Of a DNA stretch of 64,000 nucleotides, positions 43,581 through 54,119 are shown one piece after another. This DNA is from Phlebotomus papatasi (lineage: Eukaryota; Arthropoda; Insecta; Diptera; Psychodidae). A program made the position numbers and the translations under genes. The notes below the pieces were generated by a model. The model was not told where the DNA came from and searched no databases. It was given only the letters and a program-made list of their open reading frames with translations. The stretch lies in contig NC_077222.1 of NCBI RefSeq assembly GCF_024763615.1, positions 13,950,001 to 14,014,000 on the forward strand, given 5' to 3'. Numbering within the stretch: position 1 is the first letter of the stretch; the number at the start of each line of letters is the position of its first letter.

Positions 43581-44537
43581 GAATTTTTTCTATGTCCACT
43601 CCGGAGAAAACTGGATGATTTGTTGTTATGCTTAACTTTTGATAGTTTTTTCACCGGTTTGCTTTGGAGGTAGGTAAACCGTGCTAAGACGGCGAAGATA
43701 TGTTGGGTGTGGAAAGTACTTCAATTAACTATTCTGTTTATTTTTGTGAGTTAATTGTGTGATAAAACTTATGCACATTTTTTTTTGTTACCAGGACCAG
43801 GGCTGACTTTGAAAAGTTTGAAAGACTAGGAGAAAGTGCCTATATTTCGTACAACCCCAAGCTTCGGAATTTTGACTGACTTTTTTCTACGTTTCTCAAT
43901 TATTGTCACTTATCGCACCCATATTTTAAAACCTAGGGGAAAATGCCCAATTTTTTAAAATATATTGCGGGGCCACATTTATTGAGAAACATAGGAAAAA
44001 ATTAGTCATTACGAAGATTGGGATCGTACTTTCCCTAACTTGGTTTCATTCTACCATATTAACCCTCTATCAGGTAAAACCGTCTCAAGGCGGCCATCAC
44101 AAAAATCATATTTACTGCAATTACAAAGTTTCTATTCATTTGACATTGCTTTTGTCCATTTAGTTATAATCTTACAGATATTACTTCAGAAAGTGAGTGT
44201 AAATAAAGGCAGTAAATGTACATTTAAATGTAGTAAAAGTGTGTTTTCGATGCGTGCCTTGACAAGTGGTAACTGTTAGAAGGTTAAGGAAAGATCGTTT
44301 GTCTTGAAATTATAAGCCGTAGCTAAACTTTAGGTCTGAAGTCCGTATAACCTACCCCGTTTACCAAGGTCTCAGCTCCTAGGGCCTATTATGACCAACA
44401 TCCGGTGTTGAAAAATCCTTATACAAAATTAAACATGTATAGAAAATCCGTTAAAACCATCAATCATTAAAAAGTAACTAGTCCACCAAATGGTAAAGTG
44501 AAATATATAGGATAAAAAGTAGGATCACGAAACGTAT

Positions 44538-44969
44538 TTAAAGTGTGCCAAATTCCGGCCAGCTTGCAATTCCGGCCACCTTTTTGTTCCTCGAATTTCC
44601 ATGAATTTTTAGTTTTTACATACTCTAGAGATTATACAACGCAAAAGAATAACAAAAAATGTAACTTCGACAAACAAGATGACTTGAAAAAGACATTAAA
44701 AGAATTCCCAAAGGGCAAGGAACTATGAGAATGAGGGTGGCCGAAATAGGGCACCAAAGCTATGTCTACATTTTTGTTCATTTTAAAATGTATTAAGAAT
44801 GATTTTAAAGTAAATAAAGACGATAAACTGTCTACAAGGTTCTAAGCAACACTCCTTAAGTAGAAGGAATGAAAAAAAAAAAAACAATTTCTATTAAAGA
44901 TATTACATTTCAAACTTGAGACTTTGGCGCTTGCATGCAACTATGCCGAAATTTGGCACACTTACCCTA
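44538..44969 (-). mobile_element. TA-flanked MITE family G, copy B (inverted)
   Basis: Reverse complement of the copy at 3764; right end GGCACACTTACCC then TA. The left terminus has lost its outermost bases. Confidence 0.8.
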
Positions 44970-45430
44970 TTATCATATTTCGTTTTTCAAATGATTTAGT
45001 TCCCGGAAGAATCACAATTCAAGATAAGCTATAACTTCAGGCTCCTTTTTATAAAGTGCGCTTATGATTGCGTATGCATAAAATTAACCGACTTTACATC
45101 AAGCCTATCTTTGTGGTTTCTGTTAAGTACTTCCTTGCAATTTGGTGCCACTCTGAGAACACACACAGCGATAGAGTGCAGAGGAAGAAATAATTACTGG
45201 ACAAGAAGTTAGTCTCTGACTACATGGTATCTCCCTGATTTGAGCTTGAGAGATCACTCAAAATTGCGTAGTTATTATTTATGTATTTCTGTCTTTTACC
45301 ATCATCCTTTTTATGCATAGCACATTATGGCTTTTGAATATCGATTTCATACCCATAATATTAAAAGCATTTGAATTGATTTTGCATTTCTTGAGTTTTA
45401 AGTGCGCTTTCTTCTCAATCACAGGTTTTC

Positions 45431-45550
45431 ATGATTTTACGATGCGTGGTTCTGGGGATTATGTCTCTTATATTCCTGCTGGTTAGTATATACTATTTGC
45501 CGCCCAGATGGAATGAACGAAGGGGAATAATGAGGCATCTAAAAGGCTAA
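45431..45550 (+). CDS. Small ORF (39 codons) with one membrane helix, behind a good splice acceptor
   Basis: The ATG lies six bases after a strong-looking acceptor (pyrimidine tract then ATCACAG, exon from 45425). The 39-residue frame reads MILRC, a hydrophobic stretch VVLGIMSLIFLLVSIYYL, then a basic tail PPRWNERRGIMRHLKG and TAA. A GTTAGT donor-like word inside the helix could also end an exon, as in first coding exons of type II membrane enzymes. Context at the ATG is weak. No family recognised. It may be part of a gene nested in the twin intron, or chance. Confidence 0.25.
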   Translation: MILRCVVLGIMSLIFLLVSIYYLPPRWNERRGIMRHLKG

Positions 45551-46339
45551 ATAGAAGTGTCTGCGGTCTGATCAAGACGTATTATTTGCAATGTTATCTT
45601 GTTCATGTGGTGCGTCTATTGGCAAGGGGAATTTTCCATGTTTGATGGATTTGAAGATGATGCTAAAGTCAGAGAATGCACAAGTGATGTGTACATTTTG
45701 TCTTGACAATTGGCATCTACATATTAGTATTTTTTCCTTTTTACTATATAGTATCTCTCTTCTGTTCACTTTTAGTTCCTCCTGCATTATACCAATCAAT
45801 CATCGTCATCTCCCAAGAGGTACACAGGCAAAAGTATGCATGAAAAGCTTCTGCAGCAGAAGCCAACAATCAAACGTGAGCCACAAGTTCTCATTGCAAA
45901 TAGCATATAAATGAATGCATATAGCTCGAGGAAATCACTGATTATCGTCTTAAAGTAGCTCATCTCTGCTTCCTTCACTCACATTCACCGTACCCATTAA
46001 TCCTTTCCCTCTCATGGTACATAGTACAAATATACCTTGGCAATATAATAATTACTTATGCCAATTGTTAATTACCAATTTGTTGGCTCTCACTCTCTCT
46101 CTCACGTTCCTCTTTTGTTCAGACCCGAGACAATCCATTCCTTTTAGACATTGCGAGCCAATCAAGCGCATCTCAAGTTCATAATGACTGCAATCTCGAC
46201 ATCGACCCCCAACAAGCAATAATAATACGCGGAATTCAATATAATACACACTCTAAAAAAGGTGCGCGCAATAAACGAGACAACGAGAGTGTTAATTGAA
46301 TAACTTTTTTTTCTACCTTCTCCTCTTTGGCGCTCTTTT

Positions 46340-46545
46340 CTTCATCTCAAAAGAGCCTTCAACTTGAATTTTTACCGCCTCCCCCCCCCCCTGCATGCAT
46401 TTCAATTTCATTTGTGCACCTTTTTGGTGTATGGTGCAATGTAATTTCCCAGAGGGCCTCCAATTGGGGCAATTTAAGTTGACTCTTTTATTGCTACAAT
46501 AAAAGACATCATAATAACAAGGCGCTCAAAAATAAAAAATCACCT
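46340..46545 (+). repeat. Direct duplication, unit 1
   Basis: Begins TCATCTCAAAAGAGCC and runs through GCATGCATTTCAATTTCATT, GTGCACCTTTTTGGTGTATG and CATCATAATAACAAGGCGCT. The same about 200 bp recurs at 47063-47255. It contains a C12 tract where unit 2 has CCCCCTC. Confidence 0.8.
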
Positions 46546-46759
46546 GTTGAATTTTTCAAAGAACTACTTCATAGCTCGCGGGCTTAATAAATTTATCGTT
46601 CTTCCTGAATTGTACACCATGGACCCCATGGACAGAAAAGTTAGAATCTTAGAATGAAACCAATTTTCAATAGTCAACCAAGACACAAACCTTTTGATAG
46701 AATTTCAAGACTTGGCAAAGCATTTTGTTCATAAATAGTACATATAAAATTTGAATGAT

Positions 46760-47062
46760 TTGTAAAAAATTTACCGTCTTTATTTACTCTAAAATCATTC
46801 TTAATACATTTTAAAATGAATAAAAATGTAGACATAGCTTTGGTGCCCTATTTAGGCCACCTTCATTCTCATAGTTCCTTGTCCTTCGGGAATTCTTCCA
46901 ATGCCTTTTTAACGTCATCTCGTTTGGCGAAGCTACATTTTTTGTTATTCTTTTGCATTGTATAATCTCTAGAGTACGTAAAATCTAAAAGTTCATGGAA
47001 ATTCGAGGAACAAAAAAGTGGCCGAAATTGCAAGCTGGCCGGAATTCGGCACACTTACCCTA
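46760..47062 (+). mobile_element. TA-flanked MITE family G, copy C (left-truncated)
   Basis: Lacks about 130 bp of the left part but has the complete right terminus ending CACACTTACCC and TA. It lies between the two units of the local duplication, and its right end abuts unit 2 directly. Confidence 0.8.
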
Positions 47063-47255
47063 TTCATCTCAAGAGAGCCTTTAAATTTATTTTTTTGCCG
47101 CCTCCCCCTCAGCATGCATTTCAATTTCATTTATGCACCTTTTTGGTATATGGTGCAATGTAATTTCACAGTGGGCCTCCAATTAAAGCAATTTAATTTG
47201 CTTTTTTATAGCTACAATAAAAAACATCATAATAACAAGGCGCTCAAAAATATAA
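47063..47255 (+). repeat. Direct duplication, unit 2
   Basis: Starts TCATCTCAAGAGAGCC right after the MITE boundary and matches unit 1 to GGCGCTCAAAAAT. The intervening sequence and the truncated MITE suggest a duplication event associated with transposition or its repair. Confidence 0.8.
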
Positions 47256-47400
47256 ACTAAATTATAATTGAAAATGTAGAATTAAGTAGGTATTTAAATT
47301 ATAAAATTGATTAGTGCCTTGGATAATTCTTTAACCCTTTCAGGGCAATTTCATTATAAAATTATTGTTATTTAATTTTATAACTTTGAATATTTAAGAC

Positions 47401-47660
47401 AGGGTAAGTGTGTCAAATTTCGGCATAGTTGCATGCAAGCACCAAAGTACTAAGTTTGAAATACAGGATTTTTAATATATACATATTGAAATTTTCTGCT
47501 ACTTGTTTTTCAGGAGTGGTGTTTGGAAACTTAAAAAGTAGATTACCATCTCTGTTTCCTTCAAATCAATTACTAAGATATTGGATAATGACAGAGACAT
47601 TGCTTTGGGGGCTTTGGGTAATTTTCCGGCCACTGTGAGTGGAATTTCGGCTACCTTATT
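47401..47660 (+). mobile_element. TA-flanked MITE family G, copy D (rearranged)
   Basis: Left end GGGTAAGTGTGTCAAATTTC and GCATAGTTGCATGCAAGC as in copy A. The interior is diverged or deleted, and only a vestige of the right side (TTCCGGCCAC, TTTCGGCTACC) remains. Confidence 0.55.
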
Positions 47661-47715
47661 TGGGACCACTTGGTGTGAAACAATAGATAGAAAATTTTTA
47701 AATTACATAACCAAA

Positions 47716-47892
47716 GGGTTTAATATTTAGTGGGGTTATTCGGAGAGCATCTCCGTCCGGATGCGGCAACACAACTGGTGGAGTTTTCAACCCAGAATCA
47801 AAAATTCAACTCTTTTACCAGAGCTTTTGACACGCTCCGTGTCTTCCTCAGTGATCGAGTGTGTCAGTGATTTTTGGGTTTAATATTTAGTT
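47716..47892 (-). mobile_element. 145-bp retroposed segment with exact 16-bp duplication
   Basis: GGGTTTAATATTTAGT occurs at 47716-47731 and again at 47877-47892 without mismatch. The 145 bp between them is GC-richer than the surroundings and contains the CTGARGAA hairpin on the minus strand (47826-47852). A long exact target-site duplication is typical of LINE-mediated insertion. Confidence 0.75.
47826..47852 (-). other. CTGARGAA hairpin motif, copy 4
   Basis: Minus strand: CTGAGGAA, stem GACAC, loop GGAGC, stem GTGTC, then AAAAGCTC. Perfect stem, with a sequence different from the other copies. Confidence 0.7.
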
Positions 47893-50800
47893 TACTACAT
47901 TTATGTGATCCACAAGCCGCAAGATTCCTAGCCAACACAAGTGATATGTCACATTTTTTGTAAGATTCTTTCAACTCTCAAGTTACGATCACACAATCTT
48001 AATTCGAATTATTCGAATATTTTAACGAATTTTGATTAAATACATATAACTTTAATTAATATAATTTCCTGGACGAAGTAAAATGTGGTAAATTCCGCAT
48101 AAAAAAAGGCAAATTGGATAAAAAATGCTCAAAACGCACCATATGGGCAATGAAAGAATCACACCTACCATAGCAGAATCAGGTTTAATGTTTAATTTGA
48201 CAGAAGTGAAATAAAAACATCTGATGAAGTCTCATTTTGATGGGGAAGTGCGTGTTTTCCTTCGAGATTTTAGTGAAAATTGTTTAATATCCCAATTTTC
48301 TTGTGAATTTCTTCATTGCAATCTCTGGATGGATCAAATATCCAGAACGGCGTGCACTGTATGACCAAAAACAATGAACAATTTTTAATGTCGTTCGTAA
48401 GTAATTTTGACAGATGCTTTTACGAAGCTGCGAAATTCAATTTTCCTGAGCTAAGGGTGGTAATTTTTATGAATTTTCCTCCACCCACAAAAATGACCCC
48501 GTTCAAGCAAAAGATTTTCACGGTAAATATTAGCCCTAATAAACCCTCTATAACTTGGAATAGTTGTTTTTTCGGAAAGACACTTGCAGTGTGCAAAAAT
48601 GCATAAAATATTACACATCAGAATTACGATTTTAGGCCTCATTTTTTATTTTTGCCTTTTGGATCCAGGAAAAAAGGCCTAGGCTTCCAAGTTTGTCAGG
48701 AAATGTGAGATGTTGGACTAGCTTTCAGATTATATGTCCATGGATGAAATTCATTTAGTAACTTGGAAAAAAATCAACTTTTACGAAGCTGTAACATTAC
48801 GAAGTTGCAAAACCTTCCCCTAGTTAGAAAAATCAGAGATGTAGAGGAATGTAGGAATATTTCGCACACGATGTGACAAATTAAGGTTATATTTCTTTTT
48901 TTTTAATTAACACAGAAAGTTTAGCTATGGAAAGCAACCTATTTTAAGATATCAAGGAATATATATTTTTTATATTTTTTCAATTCTAGAAGTGTTTAAA
49001 AGTACTACTGTTTAATTTTAAGATCATTACATATAGAAGATCACTCTGTATATAACATGTTACAGTAAGTGACGACATTAATATTTCCACGAAGTTTAAA
49101 ATCAAACAAAACGATTGTTTAAGTGATAACAAGTTGTGGGCGTAAATCACTTTGCTAAAAGTCCAATAAATGAATCACAAAATGTAATCTTGATGAGATA
49201 TACTGTCGCTTTCAATGATTTTTTTCAAAATTATCATATTTTATGGGTCTTTTGTGTAAATGCGCGCGTGAAAATTCAGTCAATTTTTGCCACTTAAAGC
49301 AGACAATCGTGGGATTATAAAACATGTTTCCATCACTTTAAGAAATAGGATTACAAAGCGATCTTGGTCAGTTTTGATGATTAATCATCCATATATTCAC
49401 CACAATTCTTTGTTTGATGAATCAGAAGAATTGTTGATCTTTGGAATTTTCTTGTACAATTTTCCCATGAATTACTTTGCGTCGACAGTTTTAGCGCACA
49501 AAAATTATTTAAAAAAAAATGTGGAAAGAGACAATGATAAATGTTTTGCAATAAACTGTTAATTTCTGGATATTCGTTGAAAAAAATGAGGGTTTTTGAA
49601 AGAAATGATTGTCTCGTGCGATTGTCGAGAAAAAAATGTGCATTGAACTTGAAATTTTATTACTTATTTTGAAACACTTTTTATCCTACTACATATTGGG
49701 AATTGGGGATGGTTTTATTGGACTCTTAACGGCCAGACACAAATTCTTCAAGAATAAAATGGTGAAATTGCTGACATGACATGCTTGAAAGTGCGATTTG
49801 ACAATAAAATCCACCAAATGAGAGTCATAAAAACCAGTAGGATTATTATGTCTTTCTTAAGCCAAGAATATTAAAGAATAGATTGTGAGAGTGAGTCAGA
49901 GAAAATTGAGAGAATTACAACTTCTGTGCTGTGTTTTGTGTTATTATTTGCATAAATGATGGATCTTGAATATTTATTTATTCAACCGTCGATGATTCTA
50001 TTTGATTTTCTCCATTGTAACAAAATCGAGTATATTTTACTGCAAAAACGCTTAAAGCAGAATTTTCTTGGTGCAAAAAGGGAAAGTTAAACAATTTACA
50101 TGCGAGTTTGAAGTCGTCCCTTCTTCAAGATTGTCATCATGTTTCTCGCATGATTGATTTAACCATACTCTACAAATTGATAAGGAAAAAACCTATTGAT
50201 AGTCTCATCATGTTCTCATCTCAATTTCTGAGAAATTCTTATATATTTTTTCTTGCTTGAGAAGAGATTTTAAAGTGATTATTGCTATAGATTGTATTGA
50301 GTGATTTGCAATGAAAAGGGTGTGTTTAACATGATTAATCCAATATGCAATCATTTTTTATCAAAAGAGGGAAAGAGACTGAAGACTTATAGAGATGATA
50401 AAATACAAGAAATTATCCGCAATCCTATTACTATGTTGAACAATCTTCTACGCACGGAAAGAAAAAAAAAACATCTCTAATGAAGGGATGACAAAGTTAA
50501 CAACATTAACTTATAAGATTTAACTTATAAACGATAGTATTTCGCAAATTTTTTTAGTACTTCATAAATGATCTCAAAACCAGATACACAATATCAGGGG
50601 CATGACATTTCCTATGTTTCCCATATGTTTCTAGCAAGCCGAAAAAACTTTTGAGTTTCTTAGATGTTTTCTGTCATTGTAAAATTAATTGGCAAAAAAT
50701 ACTAATACAAAATAAAAGCCAATCTAATAACGAAGGGGTAACCAAAAAGCCTAAATTGGCAAGCAACGTAGTTTTGAAGATATCTCTTGAAATGTGTACA

Positions 50801-51198
50801 AAAACAGGGAAAAAATTACACTAAAACCGGTCGCATTTTTCAGAACTAATGTCACCCCCCTGCACAATATCTATCATCTTTTTACTACTGGTTACCCGGT
50901 ATTGAAGACCATTCAAATACATTCGAACTTGTCCCAATTAGTTGAAAAATATGTTGCCTAAAGGTTTACACCGTATAAACTCCAAAACCTATTAGTATAA
51001 AAAAGTTACGATTTATAAACGGGAATGAATAAAATGTTCATAAGAATATGGGAAGGCTTTCAGGCTTCGCACATACTTAGGCTTCGAACACTTCATATTT
51101 TTTCCTAGGGTAGAAGGAGCACCTCGTCGACAGGGAACCCCTATTGACACTTCCGTCAAAATCTTGAAATTTATTTGAAGTATTTAATAAAATGTAAA

Positions 51199-52393
51199 TA
51201 GGGTGATTTGTCTAAAGCGAGACAGTTTGGAAAGTTGGACAAAGCAGTGTGGAATGTGAGACACCTCCTTAAAAACTTGATAATAAATCAATTAAATATT
51301 TCAATTTTCGATAAAACGATTATTAAAGCTAATTTTGTGATTATTTTAGAAGTTAAAAATGCAAAAGACGTTATTAAACAATCAGAGAGTGACTTGCAAG
51401 AAGAATTTAAAAAATGTATTGCATGCGTGATATTCATAACCTTGATACGGTAGTTGTCATTTTCTCTGTTTATTTGGTTGAAGAAATGGAAATGGAAATG
51501 GAAGTTGCTAGGAAAATATCAAAGTGTTTTGTTTGATTTTTTAAAAAGGATAGAAAAGTGATTTAATTTCATGTTGTTTTCAAAAAAAGTTTTATGAAAT
51601 CTTGGACAAGTTGATTTTGTGAATGAATTTGGTGGTTTTGTGCAGTGAAATCATGCTAACAAGGACGACAAAGATCCTTAAGTATCCGGAGAAACAGTTG
51701 CAACAGCAGTTAGCAGCTGATAAGGACAAAATCTCCTGGAAAAGGCTGCAAGGATTTCCAGATTCCAAAGACCACTTTGTCTGACAGAATGGATAGTAAA
51801 TATCGGAAAAACTCCTGGAGAAAGACAAATAGGAGCCTCTCCAGAACTCCCAAAACAAGTGGAAAAGGACTTGGGTGGATGGGGAATTGAAATGTGTTAA
51901 AAATTGCATCCGCTTTAAAGCTATAACTCCTGGACAGCGTGAAGCGTCTGTGAAATTTACAGAACCTCTTTTTGGTTGGACGTCCGGGAAGTTCTTGGTA
52001 ATTAACGTTCCTCAACTGTTACCTGGACATAAAGGAGGGATTAGCATAACCATCCAATGTACAAGTATACGCAGAAAACCCTCAACAATTCATTTTCTAC
52101 ATATTTCGTATAATATTTTGTCATTAATATCACTATGTCCAACTTTCCAAAAATTTTTGTCCCGCTTTCCAAAATTTTGTCCATCTTTTCGAAATGTGTT
52201 GTTTTTTAATTTGATGGAATATTCCAATTAATTGGTTGAAATATCTAATAAAAACTGTTAAGATTCTGTTAAAATATTTCACAAGCAATCTTATGATGCA
52301 GAGAAAATGAAAAAAAATGTATATTTATTCGGCTTAAAAATGCATTTGAAATTGAACTTTTCTTAAGTGTCTCCCTTTCCACAATCCACCCTA
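51199..52393 (+). mobile_element. Pogo/Tigger-like DNA transposon, decayed
   Basis: 1.2 kb between TA duplications, with inverted ends GGGTGATTTGTCTAAAGCGA and, mirrored, GGGTGGATTGTGGAAAGGGA. The interior includes a broken coding region for a pipsqueak/CENP-B-type helix-turn-helix transposase (51654-51920) and repeated words such as GTTTGGAAAG and mirrored CTTTCCAAAA near the ends. Inserted into a family P MITE. Confidence 0.7.
51654..51920 (+). pseudogene. Broken pogo/Tigger transposase N terminus (HTH psq, then CENP-B-like)
   Basis: Starting at the ATG, the frame reads LKYPEKQLQQQLAADKDKIS and WKRLQGFPDS up to a stop near 51782. This recalls the YPEEDLQKALAAVKSGKMS helix-turn-helix of pogo-type transposases. 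After frame changes the pattern continues with GASPELPKQVEKDLGGWGIEM, then KLHPL, like the G.PTVLP.EE..LV.WI.EM....GFPL block that precedes the CENP-B HTH. At least two frameshifts or stops; the catalytic DDE domain is absent. Confidence 0.55.
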
Positions 52394-53345
52394 ATATGTT
52401 GTTCTTTCCTTAGTCTACGTTTTTTGATGAAGATAAGTGTTCAAATTTCGTATTCCAAATGGTACAGGAGTAGGGTGTCAATAAGTCCTGACCACGACTT
52501 CTTAAAGTGTCAATAGGTGTTCCTTTCACCCTAAATTCCTTTAATGGATCTGACCCAAGTTATCTTATTAATCTGACCGTCCGAAGATATCGCGCTTTCC
52601 CCTAATGTTTTTAAAATTGTCAAAATTGTTTTTTTTCTCTTTTTTTACAACTTTTGCGCCATTCAGTAACTATGAAAAAATATTTTAAAAAAAAACAAGT
52701 TTTCAAAAGGCATCTTTAGAGATCCTACACTTCATTCTTCCTGCAATTAACAGAATACATTAGGGGATAAATTTTAATTGAAATGTTAATATTGAACTTG
52801 TGAATTTCCGTGTTTCTTGAGTGATTTTACTCTTGAAAATATTAATGTTAATGTCATTTAAATTGAAAAACATGTGCAATAAATCACTAATTGGATCCCC
52901 TTCAAATCACGCTGACTTTTAAATGCAGCAAATAAATGGAAAAAAACGCAGTTTGAAACATTAAAAAAAAGTTATATATTTGAATTGAAAATATTTATTA
53001 TTTTCATTTCCAACTAACACTGCTTCCATTTGTAGGAATACGAGTTTGTATGGATAATGGATGATCTTGCGGCTTGGATGAATGCAAATTTTATTGTTAT
53101 TTTAAGTGCTATTTTTACTCCGTACTGAGGATAAATTATTTTCAATGCTAAGAATTGTCGTCAGAATTACTTTTTAAAGCAAATTCAACACTAAAGTCAT
53201 TAAATTGTTCTTTGGCGCGAGACAAAAATTGCAGATGATATTCTTACCATCTGAAAATTCCTGCATTTGCTTGTCCTTGAATGTAATTGAGGGGGATGCC
53301 AGTAATGCAAATATTTTTACATCATTTGTAAAATAGCTTTCTATG

Positions 53346-53567
53346 TAAGGGAAGTCTTTCAAGCTTCGCACAGACTGTGGCTAACTTCAAACACTTAAAA
53401 TTTTTCTCATATTTTTTTTAATGAATCTAACTTATTTTTAGGAAATGTATGCCTTAAAACTTGCTATTAAAATATGTTGCCATAGGTCAGATTCATTAAA
53501 GGAATATGGAAAAAACATGAAATGTTCGAAGCTACAGTGTGTGCGAAGCCTGACAGCTTTCCCCTAC
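53346..53567. mobile_element. Foldback MITE with CTTCGCACA subterminal words
   Basis: TA-flanked inverted repeat of about 220 bp. The left arm has AGGGAAGTCTTTCAAGCTTC and TAATGAATCTAAC; the right arm is its mirror, ending GACAGCTTTCCCCTA. Partial relatives at 31980-32061 and 51042-51112. Confidence 0.65.
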
Positions 53568-54119
53568 TTAAGGCCAATTCATGAAGGGTTTTTAGCTCAA
53601 TCCGTTCCCATACGCATCTAATAACGTTCTTGAACTCCTCTATTGATACCGTTTCCCTCCTGCATTAACATCTCTTGCAACAATGAATAACAGATTTTCA
53701 ATTAAACTTAATTTTCTCCTGAAACCACTCCATTACAAGCCGATTTTTGTGATTTGTCACAATATCCTTCTGGGAGATGACATCATCACTGGGCTGGGCT
53801 AGGAAAATGGTACCAAAAGGGGAATTCAGTAACGCTCTGGCAATGTCATATGACAAATTGGGTTTGAATCTCAGGAGAGCATTTTCGAAAATGCGATTCT
53901 ATAGCCGTGACATTGCCATTTCAGCTGACGTGTCATTGTCAGAAGTCATCTATTTGAGATTTCTGGCAATTAAAATGACAATGAATGTTGTTAAACAAAT
54001 CAACCGTATTAAACAAATCAACTGTATTTGCAGAATATCATCAAGTAAAGGCATTTTATTAAAAAAAATCAGTGAATTGCATTTTCGAACTCATATGATA
54101 TGACAAAAAAGCTCGATTG

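Larger units (their letters stand above)
43056..43620. repeat. Inverted pair of tRNA-derived SINE-like units (foldback)
   Basis: The left arm (43056-43306) is the reverse complement of the right arm (43456-43618). Shared blocks are ATCCAGTTTTCTCCG, GATCGAACT, TTGTTAACTAGACGAGTG, CCAACTGAGCTATTA, AAGGTAAAGTACCC and CCTCTATTCGACCGGT. The left arm has an extra 84-bp palindrome (43178-43261). The arms contain the tRNA-like units annotated separately. The central loop, about 150 bp, is AT-rich. Confidence 0.8.
51131..52533 (+). mobile_element. MITE family P, copy split by a pogo-like element
   Basis: Left part 51131-51198 (CAGGGAACCCCTATTGACAC...) and right part 52394-52533 (ending GGTGTTCCTTTCACCCTA). 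The intact copy at 29645 shows the uninterrupted site ATGTAAGTAATTTTG, confirming insertion at a TA. Confidence 0.8.

Noticed and set aside
53777..54103. 108-codon plus-strand ORF
   Set aside because: No family resemblance. The region contains inverted short words and seems to be repeat-derived.
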